Of a DNA stretch of 49,863 bases, positions 32,998-41,336 are shown one piece after another. How positions within the stretch are numbered: position 1 is the first letter of the stretch; each line of letters begins with the position of its first letter. The notes under the pieces are model-generated. The model was not told the DNA's origin. It saw nothing but the letters and a program-made list of their open reading frames with translations, and searched no databases. The stretch is from Deltaproteobacteria bacterium. GTDB lineage: Bacteria; Desulfobacterota; Syntrophobacteria; Syntrophobacterales; Syntrophobacteraceae. A program made the position numbers and the translations under genes. The stretch covers positions 1-49,863 of the forward strand of contig JAJYTC010000011.1 of the NCBI GenBank assembly GCA_021793275.1. The letters are read 5' to 3'.

Positions 32998-34548
32998 ATG
33001 AGTGAACAGGGGATCAATTATTGGGTAAGGCGGCTTGTTCGGGAAGATATGCCCCTCTTTAGCCGCACCGTCGAGCATGTCGCCGCAATGGCGAACAAGG
33101 AAGACTACTCTTTTTCAGAACTTGCCTGGTCGATTCTTGAAGACCCGGCCCTCACCTCACGGGTGCTCAAATTAGCCAACAGCATGTACTATAACCCCGG
33201 TTCGAAACGGATAACAACCGTTAGCCGGGCGGTGATGAGGCTGGGGACCAATGCGATAAGAGAGATTTGCCTTGCGATCTCATTGATCGAGACCGTTCTT
33301 TCGGGTAACCGTAAAGAAAAAGTGGCTGTCGAAGTCGCCAGGTCCTTCCACGCCGCCGTTCAGGCCCGGAAAATGGCCGTTTTGCTGAATCTGCCCGACC
33401 CCGAAGAAATTTTTATCGCCGCTCTGCTCGCTCGAATCGGCAATATAGCATTCTGGTGTTTTGCAGACGGCTTGGGACCCAGGCTGGAGAGCGCGATGAT
33501 CAAGGCCGACAGCGAAGAGCGCGCGGAGATGGAGGTCCTTGGATTTAAGCTTCAGCGGCTGACCGAGAGGCTCAGCCGGGAATGGAAATTGAGCGATCTT
33601 CTCGAACGCGCCTTGAGAGATAAAAGTGACACAGACCCGAGGGTCCGGAGTATAAAGTTGGGCTGTGCCGTTGCCATGACCTCCGAAAAAGGATGGGATT
33701 GCCCCGAAGTCGGAAAGACTATTAAAGAGGTTTCCGATTACTTACGTCTTTCGGAAATGGAGACGGTCGAAATTCTGCACGAATCGGCGAGGTACGCCGC
33801 CGAAGTCACTGAATCCTACGGAATGAATATGTTCAGCCGCCTGGTTCCAGTCCCTGAGGAAGGGGTTTGCGAAAAATCGGGGCAGGCCGAAGAAAACAAA
33901 ATCTCAGAGGAGATTGCAAGCTCCTGCGAAACGGAAACGAACGGACGGCAGGATCGGCCGACCGCCATGTTCGATACCCCAAGGGAAGAAAGATATCCAG
34001 AGCCGGATCCGTCTATCCAGCTGGGCAGCCTGCGGGACCTTTCGACTCTTATGAGCTCGGGGGGAGCTGAGGTCAATATGGTGCTTTCGATAATGCTGGA
34101 GGGTATTTATCGAGGGATAGGCATGGACCGGGTGGTTTTTGTGCTCCTCACCCCGGACCGGCGACATTTGAAGGGCAAGCACGGGCTTGGGTGTATAGAT
34201 GGTGGGTGGGTCGAGAATCTCACAATCAATGCTAATGCAGATACGCCGAATGTTTTCGGATACGTTCTTAAAAACAGAAGGCCCCTGTGGGTGACTGAAA
34301 GGCCGGAGGCCTCGATAAAACCGCTTCTGACAGAGGAATTGTTCAAAGTGATCGGAGGCGCCCCTTATTTCGTCATGCCTGTGTCCATAAAGGATGTGGC
34401 CATAGGGGTTATCTACGCGGACAGAAAACCGAGCGGCCGTACACTGGATGAAGAAAGCTTTGAGAATTTCACTTTCTTCGGCCAGCAGGCAAATATGTGT
34501 CTGAGTGTATTGTCATCCGATTCGCGAAAACCTTTCGACCGACTTTGA
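32998..34548 (+). CDS. HDOD-GAF signalling protein
   Basis: The 516-residue protein has an HDOD domain (about residues 10-215: SILEDPALTSRVLKLANS, then LGTNAIREICLAIS) related to HD phosphohydrolases but without the metal ligands, so it is thought to bind rather than hydrolyse. A charged linker leads to a GAF domain (about 350-510, FVMPVSIKDVAIGVIYADRK). It is a signal receiver without an obvious output. The ATG at 32998 has a weak ribosome binding site. It is followed by a convergent membrane-protein gene. Confidence 0.85.
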   Translation: MSEQGINYWVRRLVREDMPLFSRTVEHVAAMANKEDYSFSELAWSILEDPALTSRVLKLANSMYYNPGSKRITTVSRAVMRLGTNAIREICLAISLIETVLSGNRKEKVAVEVARSFHAAVQARKMAVLLNLPDPEEIFIAALLARIGNIAFWCFADGLGPRLESAMIKADSEERAEMEVLGFKLQRLTERLSREWKLSDLLERALRDKSDTDPRVRSIKLGCAVAMTSEKGWDCPEVGKTIKEVSDYLRLSEMETVEILHESARYAAEVTESYGMNMFSRLVPVPEEGVCEKSGQAEENKISEEIASSCETETNGRQDRPTAMFDTPREERYPEPDPSIQLGSLRDLSTLMSSGGAEVNMVLSIMLEGIYRGIGMDRVVFVLLTPDRRHLKGKHGLGCIDGGWVENLTINANADTPNVFGYVLKNRRPLWVTERPEASIKPLLTEELFKVIGGAPYFVMPVSIKDVAIGVIYADRKPSGRTLDEESFENFTFFGQQANMCLSVLSSDSRKPFDRL

Positions 34549-34578
34549 CCCCCAAGCAAAAAGCCCCGCGATCCTTCC

Positions 34579-34617
34579 CCTTTTACTTTTGCCTTTTTAC
34601 TTTTTACTTTTGCCTTC
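34579..34617. repeat. A/T-rich tandem repeat containing a stop codon
   Basis: CTTTTACTTTTGCC-like units repeat three times (CCTTTTACTTTTG, CCTTTTTACTTTTTAC, TTTTGCC). On the minus strand the units supply the last codons of the membrane-protein gene (GKSKK then TAA). Confidence 0.6.
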
Positions 34618-37600
34618 GCTATTGCCGTGTTGGATCCACTTCCTGTTGTATGCAATGAGAGCCCGGCACTGCCTGAGAGCCGCCTTCGCCTGTGCCGATT
34701 GCGGCGCATTGAAATTGGGGCCCAGCCACTCGATAAACAGGTCGTAAGCTTCCTGCAGCCTGTTCAGGTGCAAGGCGCAATAGGCAAGCGCAAGGATGCT
34801 TTGTTCCCTCGTTTTCTCATTCGGACAAATGGCGAGCGCCGAGTAAACGTTGTAAGCTTCGAGATATTTACCCGATGCAAAAAGCTCTTTGGCTGTTTGT
34901 AACAGCGGTCGGGCCCCGATAATTTTCGCCAGCGACAAGCCCGCCGGTTTCACTGCGTTGTTTGGAGGCCATGTGAAAAGCGCCTTGCGGAAAAAATTCT
35001 CCGCATCATCGCGCCTGCCCGTATCGAGGGACGCTTCCCCCAGCCAGAAAAGCGCCTGCGCGTACATCCGGGTGTCGGGGTTGTCTTTCAGGTATCGCTC
35101 CAACATGGGACGAAGGTCGCTCCACATTCTGCCTTTGGCCAGGAGCCTTGCCTTATAGGACTCGCAATTGTCGTAAACCACGGAATGGCCGAATTTGGCC
35201 ATGCATGTATCGAACAGGTGTAGTAGCTGCAAACCTTTCGGGGATTCGGCCGGCGCGCCGGAGTTCACCTCACCCCGGCTGGTCTTAAGTCGGGGTCCGC
35301 TGCCTTTTGGCGGATCGAGAAGGAAAGGCGCGCTTCCCTCGATCTTATTGAATTTTGCGGCCGCAAGCCGGTAGAAAAGTACCGGGTCGCGATAATTTCT
35401 TGTCAAAACCCCTGTGGCCGTAACTGTGGCCATAAGCGCAAAGGATAGGATGAACCGGGCGTTTTGGCCGGCAATGGCTTTCGGGGGCCTATCCTCGCAG
35501 CCCCCGGGCGAAGCTCTCGCCTGGCGCGGAAAGTGCGCGATTCCCGCAAGAAGCGGTTCGATCACCAATACCAGCATAGTCAGTAAAAAGACTATCTTGC
35601 CCAAAAGGTAGATCCCTCCGTCGGTATCGAATGTGAGGACCACCCTGGAGGTCTTCGGCGCCAGAAGCATGAAGGCGGGAGATGCGAGATAGAGTTCTCC
35701 TTTGCCCGCGGTTATATGCCAGTCCGGGTCATAGGAGACTTTTATCCAGAGCGGAAAGCCCGGTTTCGAGGTGTCGATGGTTATCTTCCCCCGGTCCAGA
35801 ACGGCCTTCGCCCTGATATCTTCGCTCCCCGCAATGGAGACGGCGGGAATGTGCCCGGGGTGTCCGTCATAGGGCTGGAGTTTTTTCCAGAAATCGCCCG
35901 GCGAATTTCTCGACGCCACGACGAGCGGAACTGTAAGCGAAGACTTTCTAAACCAGTCGAACTGGACCTTCTTCCAGTTTCGCGGGGATATCCTTAGAGG
36001 TCTGAACCTGAGCGGCTCTACGTAGGAACGGCTGCAGCCCTTTACGCGAAAAATCGCGTAGGGCGCAATAGTCTTGCGAAGCTCATAATCGGGCGAGAAG
36101 CTGAGAGCATCGGCCATGTCCGCGGAAACCGCCACGACCTGGCTGACGTTGAACAACCGCAGCCCTGCTGCGGCGCGGCGCGGGTCGGGTCGTGAATAAT
36201 AATATTGTTCGAGGGGGTACGAAGGAGTTTCGGCAAGCTCGGATTGCAGGTAGTAGACGAAAGGGGCGTTCAGGGCCGATTGCATATAGAGCCCTGCCAG
36301 CGTCGATCTTCCCGAAAAGTAGGGAAGCAGTTCGAAGGCCCGTATCGAGCCGGCTTCGTTCGTTATGACATTATGTTCGCAGGCCGCCCTCGGGCTGTTT
36401 TCATCCCCTTTCAGGTATTCGTTGACCTCGCGGTAAGAGTTCCAAAGGGGCTTGGATTCCATGCCCGAATAATTCCAGGTAATCCATCTTTCGACAAAGG
36501 CGGCGTTGGTGAGCGCAAAAATGACGGCGGCCGCGCAGAAACCGGCCAGGCAGAGACCGGGCTTTGGCAGACGCGATATAAACCGTCCCCATCCGACCGC
36601 CCCGAGAAGCACGAGTGTTATCTGGGCAAAAGGCAGGAAGCGGGCATCGACGAGCCCGAATGAAGATGCGAGGCTGAAGCCGAGCATCGCCGTCGCGAAC
36701 TGCCAGAAAAGATAGAGCTCCGGGGAGTCGGCCGGTTCTTTGAAAACCTCCCGTAATTTCCTGCCCGAGCCGAACCTGCCGCGCGCCGGCCAAAAGCTTA
36801 ACATCAAAGTTCCGGCAATCGAGGGCCATAAAAGAGGCGGGGCGATTTCACCCCAACTGTGAAAATACCAGCAAAACGAATAGGAAGTACTCCAGGGCAG
36901 CCGCCACAGGAGCGGGAGCAGCCAGAACGCCGCAAGCCCGGCCGCCGCCGCATGAAGCCTCACTAGATATTTGAACTTCCCGCCCCGCACCAGGAAATAG
37001 GACGATCCCGTCGCCGCCTGAATCACGGGATAGCCGCTGCACATGGCCATCAATGCTTCGATGATAGAACAGGCGAGAGGGGACCTTCCCGCCGCGATGT
37101 CCGCATACAGTTTCCCGGTAAAGATTACGTACAGAATGAAGGATATTCCGTAGGCGAACTCTCCTGCGAGGCTGCTGCAGATATTTCCTCCCCACATCGA
37201 GTCTTTTGTCGTAAGCAAAAAGAGCAAAGACAGCAAAGCGCCTATGCCGGGAGTATTTTGTCCGTAGCCAAGGCGCCGCAGGCAGAAATACACGGCTGCC
37301 GGCAGCGGCACAATCGCCAGTAGCCCGACCAGCTTGAAGGCGATTTTGAGGGAGACTGCCTTCCCGATGAGCGCCATCAGCGCAAAGGGAAGCGGGAAAT
37401 AGTTAAGAAAGAGCGGAAAACCTCCAAACGCCCCGTTTACCCATGTGACCGGCGAAAAAAAGGAGCGAAGGTTCTCGCTCATGGCAACTGCGGCCATGAA
37501 ATGAACCGGCGTGTCGCCACCGGCGGTAAGGTTCGATTTAAAAATGAGCGAGGCCGGGAAAAGAAGGATCAGCACAACTTCGGATAGCAGCAAAAACACG

Positions 37601-37626
37601 ATGGAAGGCGTGATTCGTCTGAACAT
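34597..37626 (-). CDS. Large polytopic membrane protein, PTPS-related family, with C-terminal TPRs
   Basis: The 1009-residue protein has about ten N-terminal membrane segments and motifs GGDTPVHF (residues 36-43) and LNYFPLPFALM, which I associate with the 6-pyruvoyl-tetrahydropterin synthase-related membrane protein family (PF10131-like), thought to act on cell-surface polysaccharide, similar to GT-C glycosyltransferases. A long extracytoplasmic part follows (about 400-640), two more membrane segments, then a TPR-like region (about 850-990). In frame near residues 772-785 it contains a copy of an intergenic palindromic repeat (GPRLKTSRGEV). The C-terminus falls in a simple repeat. No glycosyltransferase partner is adjacent. 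Confidence 0.7.
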   Translation of the reverse strand: MFRRITPSIVFLLLSEVVLILLFPASLIFKSNLTAGGDTPVHFMAAVAMSENLRSFFSPVTWVNGAFGGFPLFLNYFPLPFALMALIGKAVSLKIAFKLVGLLAIVPLPAAVYFCLRRLGYGQNTPGIGALLSLLFLLTTKDSMWGGNICSSLAGEFAYGISFILYVIFTGKLYADIAAGRSPLACSIIEALMAMCSGYPVIQAATGSSYFLVRGGKFKYLVRLHAAAAGLAAFWLLPLLWRLPWSTSYSFCWYFHSWGEIAPPLLWPSIAGTLMLSFWPARGRFGSGRKLREVFKEPADSPELYLFWQFATAMLGFSLASSFGLVDARFLPFAQITLVLLGAVGWGRFISRLPKPGLCLAGFCAAAVIFALTNAAFVERWITWNYSGMESKPLWNSYREVNEYLKGDENSPRAACEHNVITNEAGSIRAFELLPYFSGRSTLAGLYMQSALNAPFVYYLQSELAETPSYPLEQYYYSRPDPRRAAAGLRLFNVSQVVAVSADMADALSFSPDYELRKTIAPYAIFRVKGCSRSYVEPLRFRPLRISPRNWKKVQFDWFRKSSLTVPLVVASRNSPGDFWKKLQPYDGHPGHIPAVSIAGSEDIRAKAVLDRGKITIDTSKPGFPLWIKVSYDPDWHITAGKGELYLASPAFMLLAPKTSRVVLTFDTDGGIYLLGKIVFLLTMLVLVIEPLLAGIAHFPRQARASPGGCEDRPPKAIAGQNARFILSFALMATVTATGVLTRNYRDPVLFYRLAAAKFNKIEGSAPFLLDPPKGSGPRLKTSRGEVNSGAPAESPKGLQLLHLFDTCMAKFGHSVVYDNCESYKARLLAKGRMWSDLRPMLERYLKDNPDTRMYAQALFWLGEASLDTGRRDDAENFFRKALFTWPPNNAVKPAGLSLAKIIGARPLLQTAKELFASGKYLEAYNVYSALAICPNEKTREQSILALAYCALHLNRLQEAYDLFIEWLGPNFNAPQSAQAKAALRQCRALIAYNRKWIQHGNSEGKSKK
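35271..35311. repeat. Interspersed palindromic repeat, CACCCCGGC type, copy B, inside a gene
   Basis: The element (arms CCCCGGC and GTCGGGG around TGGTCTTAA) closely matches the intergenic copy 15061-15101, including the CTTTTG tail. It is read in frame by the membrane-protein gene as part of a probable linker between the membrane domain and the TPR region. Confidence 0.7.
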
Positions 37627-37654
37627 ACTCGATGCCTCGAGACGCTTTGCCGGC

Positions 37655-38425
37655 TTATGGAACTCTGAAGGATTTCCCCTCCTCGAGCAGTTCCAGGCTT
37701 ACATGGGGAATGCGCGCCAGTTGGGCCTCGATTTGCGCCCTGAATGGCGCCTTGAGGTGCGAAATATATATCTTCTCAGGAATGCTCACCATCTTGTGAA
37801 GCTCCGCTTCCAGAAGCGAAGGGCACAGATGCCCTGTCGCAAGGGCCTGGCTAATCAGCTCGTTTGGAAAGGAAACTTCCACGATAAGCGCTTTCACATC
37901 GTGGCCGCGCATCTTCTTCCAAATCGCTTCCGTCGGGCCGGTATCGCCTGTATAGACCAAAGACGACCCCGAAGCATGTTCTACCAGGTATCCGTAAGCC
38001 GGGACCGTGTGATTGACTCTGGACGCCACGATTTTATAGTCGCCGATCACCTCCGGCCTGCGTGTCGATATTGTCCGATAGCTCAAGACCGGATTTTTAG
38101 GATCGGGAATCAGGGTGAAGTCAGGCCAAATCCTGTTGTTGAATATGTGCTTCCTGATATCCGAGATCACCTCTTTGCCGCTGAGAAGTTGGAGGGTGCA
38201 GGCGGGGTTGATGGCGATGAGATTATCGAGCAGGAATGGAACGCCTTTGAAATGGTCCAGATGTGCATGAGTAAGCAATACGTGGGTTATGCTGCATCGG
38301 GCGATCCTTTCCAGGGCAAGTCCGACGGTGCCCGCATCGAGCAAAAGGCAGTCATCGACAAGAAATGCGGGCGAATTTTGCCCCGGGGCCTCGGAACCCG
38401 CAGAACCCAGTATGCTGATTTCCAT
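37655..38425 (-). CDS. Metallo-beta-lactamase-fold phosphodiesterase
   Basis: The 256-residue protein has the MBL metal motif THAHLDHFKG near residue 51, further ligands in VNHTVPAYGY and YTGDTGPTE, and a last histidine in YISHLKAPF. The layout, with GSAGSEAPGQNSPAFLV at the N-terminus, resembles class II cyclic-nucleotide phosphodiesterases (PDE1/CpdP) and RNase Z-like proteins. Cyclic AMP is a possible substrate. It ends 28 bases after the start of the downstream-lying membrane gene on the same strand, so the two may be co-transcribed. Confidence 0.85.
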   Translation of the reverse strand: MEISILGSAGSEAPGQNSPAFLVDDCLLLDAGTVGLALERIARCSITHVLLTHAHLDHFKGVPFLLDNLIAINPACTLQLLSGKEVISDIRKHIFNNRIWPDFTLIPDPKNPVLSYRTISTRRPEVIGDYKIVASRVNHTVPAYGYLVEHASGSSLVYTGDTGPTEAIWKKMRGHDVKALIVEVSFPNELISQALATGHLCPSLLEAELHKMVSIPEKIYISHLKAPFRAQIEAQLARIPHVSLELLEEGKSFRVP

Positions 38426-38460
38426 AGGGACCTTGATATCAGGCGGTTAACCCATATATT

Positions 38461-38488
38461 TTATTGTTTGTCTATTGAAGAACAATAA
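38461..38488. promoter_or_regulatory. 8-bp inverted repeat upstream of the phosphodiesterase
   Basis: TTATTGTT (38461-38468) and AACAATAA (38481-38488) are exact reverse complements with a 12-base spacer. The site is 36 bases before the minus-strand start at 38425 and could be an operator or an mRNA hairpin. The gene-free gap 38426-38881 otherwise holds one dispersed repeat and the leader of the efflux operon. Confidence 0.35.
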
Positions 38489-38586
38489 TTCTAGAGGTTT
38501 TTTCAAATATTACAATCGAAATAGTCCGTATGCCCTGAAAATAGCCCGATACTGGTATAGTGGCGAGATCGTTCGGTTGGCCTTGG

Positions 38587-38610
38587 TAGGAGCGGCTTCC
38601 AGCCGCGACA
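38587..38610. repeat. Interspersed palindromic repeat, GTAGGAGCGGC type
   Basis: GTAGGAGCGGCTTCCAGCCG then CGAC: the arms GCGGCT and AGCCGC form a 6-bp stem over TCC. This is a common type of dispersed intergenic element in Proteobacteria. No gene is visible around it. Confidence 0.55.
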
Positions 38611-38881
38611 GGTCCGATAATGCGCCGGCCGTGGTTGCAACGGTGTGTTTATACCAATTTGCGTTCAAGCGCCGCCGCCACGTTCTCGGACGCGGTTTGA
38701 ACGAGAATGAAACTTCAGCGCCCACTTAAAATAAAATAAAGACAACAAAGACTGGCATTTTCATCATCCATTCCCTATTGTTTGCAAGGTATCAATTGAA
38801 AGGCGCTGTGGACCGCTCTCGTGAAACGGGCATGGAAACGTGGCCGGCCGGCGCAGGGGCGATGACTGTGCGGTAAATTCC

Positions 38882-40252
38882 ATGACGAATGTCCTGAAAA
38901 ATATGAAGCTCCCCCTTTTCGCGTTATGTCTCATGGTCACCTCGATCGCCGGGTGTGCAACCTTTCATTCCAAACCGATTTCTTCGGCGGGCAATGCTTC
39001 CGCCTTCGAAGCGCGCACACTCGAAAACCCCGGCCTCAAAAAGTTCATGGAGCAAAACCTTCACAGAGAGATCCGTCCCTGGCCGTCTATTTCATGGGAT
39101 TTTCCCATGCTGACTCTAGCGGCCTTCTATTATTCCCCTGACCTTGATACGGCCCGCGCCAGGTGGCAAGTGGCCAAAGCCGGAATCATCACCGCCGGTG
39201 AACGCCCCAACCCGAGTATCTCCGTGGCGCCGGGGGGCATTTCCAATCCACCCCTCAGTCCTTTTATTATCACGGTGATTCCCAATATACCCATTGAGAC
39301 GGCAGGAAGACGCGGCTATCGGCTGGCCTTGGCCGGCCACCTGGCCAGGGCGGCTTACCTGGATGTCAAAACGACCTCCTGGCAGGTGAGAAGCCGCCTT
39401 CGGGCGAGCCTCCTCGACCTGTACTTTAGCATGGAAACTGCGGCTGAGCTGAACCACCAGGTCGAAGTGCAAAAAGAACTCGTGCAACTGCTGTCGGTGC
39501 TGCTTGCAAATGGCGAAATCCCAAGGCCGGAGTTGACCCGGGCGCAGATTTCCCTGGACGGCAGTCGCCTGAAATGGATGGACGTCCAAAGACAGATCGC
39601 TGATAATCATGCGCGATTGGCCGCAGCCCTTGGCGTGCCGCTAAGCGCCCTGCAGCAGGTAAAGATCTCCTACCATTTTCTAAAACGTTTCCCCAAAGCG
39701 CCTTCCTTAAGCGAACTCAGACGAAAGGCCCTCTTGAGCCGCCCTGATATTCTGTCTGCCCTGGCGACCTATGCAGCCGCACAAAGCGCACTGCAACTGG
39801 AAATAGCCAGACAATACCCTGACGTGAACCTCGGACCGGGGTACAGCTTCCAGGATTCAGAGAATTACTGGTCATTGGGCGTTACTTTGACTCTTCCCAT
39901 CCTGAACCAGAACCAGGGGCCGATCGCCCGGGCCAGGGCTCGCCGCAAACAGGTTGCCGCCGCCTTTACCGCTCTTCAGGCCAGGGTTATCGAGGAGCTG
40001 GATCAGGGTGAGGCCGGTTACAGGGAGATGCTTTTAAAACTAAAGACGGCCGAAGCCCTGGATGCTGCGGCTAAAGTCCAACTGGATTCTGCCAGACGCG
40101 CTTTTATAGAAGGCGAGACAAGCCGGCTGGCGCTTCTAAGCGCTCGACTGGTCTATTATACCGACCTTCTGCAGCGCACCCGGGCTTCCTACCAGGCGCA
40201 ACAGGCCCTCGGTCGGCTTGAAGATGCCGTGGAATCGCCGCTACGCGACTGA
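38882..40252 (+). CDS. TolC-family outer-membrane efflux lipoprotein
   Basis: The 456-residue protein is the outer-membrane channel of a tripartite RND pump. The N-terminus has a signal peptide with lipobox SIAGCATF (Cys near residue 26), so it is a lipoprotein of the OprM/CusC type. The body contains the two helical repeats of the family, with LALAGHLARAAYLDVKT-like hairpin helices and the second half PDVNLGPGYSFQDSENYWSL. Start at ATG 38882 gives a good signal peptide; 38903 is an alternative. The adaptor gene follows 11 bases later. Confidence 0.88.
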   Translation: MTNVLKNMKLPLFALCLMVTSIAGCATFHSKPISSAGNASAFEARTLENPGLKKFMEQNLHREIRPWPSISWDFPMLTLAAFYYSPDLDTARARWQVAKAGIITAGERPNPSISVAPGGISNPPLSPFIITVIPNIPIETAGRRGYRLALAGHLARAAYLDVKTTSWQVRSRLRASLLDLYFSMETAAELNHQVEVQKELVQLLSVLLANGEIPRPELTRAQISLDGSRLKWMDVQRQIADNHARLAAALGVPLSALQQVKISYHFLKRFPKAPSLSELRRKALLSRPDILSALATYAAAQSALQLEIARQYPDVNLGPGYSFQDSENYWSLGVTLTLPILNQNQGPIARARARRKQVAAAFTALQARVIEELDQGEAGYREMLLKLKTAEALDAAAKVQLDSARRAFIEGETSRLALLSARLVYYTDLLQRTRASYQAQQALGRLEDAVESPLRD

Positions 40253-40263
40253 AAGGAGCGAGC

Positions 40264-41298
40264 TTGAAAAACCTTCGACCTGTGCGTCTATCTGCCGCCG
40301 TTCTGCTTTTGCTCATGGTTATCGGCCTGGGTGTTGCCGGAGGCCCGGTTTTGGGCGCCCATCGAGCGTGGAGCGCCCAAACCGCAAGGCCGCAGCCTTC
40401 CGGTAGGAATCGCTCAATTGCAGTCACCCTGGCCAAATCCGCTCAGAAAAGGGCGCGCATCGTGACCGGCACGCTTGGTCATGTGTTCTACACAAAAAAA
40501 ATTCAGGCCTACGGCATGGTGCTCTCGCTTCAGGGGCTTGCGAACCTGGCAAGGAGCTATGCCCGGGCCAGGGCTCAGGTTGAAAACGCAAAGACGAAGC
40601 TACAGGTCTCCCAGCTTGAATATGCCCGTCAGAAGGCCCTTTACGCACATAATCAAAGCAGTTCGTTAAAGGAGCTTCAGCTTGCGGAAAGCGTCCGGAA
40701 CCAGGACCTGGTTAACTTGGAGACGGCCCTAATGGAGCAGCGGATCCTGGTCGGTACAGCCCTGCAACAGTGGGGCGAAGTGATCTCAAACTGGGTCTTC
40801 AACAACGCTCCGTCCTATTCGAAGCTGATCGACCGGGAGGAAATGCTGGTTCAGGTGACTCTGCCGGCCGGCGAAAAGATCTCCCCGATGCCGCGGGAGA
40901 CAACAATCAAACCTGCCGGTCAGGTCCGATTGATAGCCCGCTTCGTCTCCCCGTCGCCGCGCACCGATCCGAAAATCCAGGGTTTAAGCTATTTCTACAT
41001 GGTTTCGAGTCGAATCGGGCAACTGGAGGTCGGGATGAATGTCGCGGTTTTTCTGCCGGCCGGCCCCACGATAGGGGGCTTCCTCGTTCCCTCATCGGCC
41101 GTTGTCTGGCAAAACGGGCAGCCGCTTGTCTTTGTGCAAACCGGCGCCGAACATTTTACGGCCCGGCCGATTGCCACAAACATCCCGGTTCCCGGCGGAT
41201 ATTTGGTTACAAGCGGTTTTTCAGCCGCAGAGCGTGTGGTGGTTGATGGGGCCCAGGTGCTTCTGTCCGTAGCCCTGCTTGCGGGCCAAGGGGCCTGA
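40264..41298 (+). CDS. RND periplasmic adaptor (membrane fusion) protein
   Basis: The 344-residue protein links the inner-membrane pump to the outer-membrane channel. It has an N-terminal hydrophobic anchor or signal (residues 9-30), a long helical hairpin (ARSYARARAQVENAKTKLQV and the following region, about 95-155), and beta-rich C-terminal domains ending VVVDGAQVLLSVALL. The start is TTG 40264 with AAGGAG five bases upstream. The lipoyl halves are weakly conserved. It is the middle gene of the operon. Confidence 0.85.
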   Translation: MKNLRPVRLSAAVLLLLMVIGLGVAGGPVLGAHRAWSAQTARPQPSGRNRSIAVTLAKSAQKRARIVTGTLGHVFYTKKIQAYGMVLSLQGLANLARSYARARAQVENAKTKLQVSQLEYARQKALYAHNQSSSLKELQLAESVRNQDLVNLETALMEQRILVGTALQQWGEVISNWVFNNAPSYSKLIDREEMLVQVTLPAGEKISPMPRETTIKPAGQVRLIARFVSPSPRTDPKIQGLSYFYMVSSRIGQLEVGMNVAVFLPAGPTIGGFLVPSSAVVWQNGQPLVFVQTGAEHFTARPIATNIPVPGGYLVTSGFSAAERVVVDGAQVLLSVALLAGQGA

Positions 41299-41336
41299 GG
41301 CGGTGGAGATGGAGACGACCATTGAGGAGAAATGAC

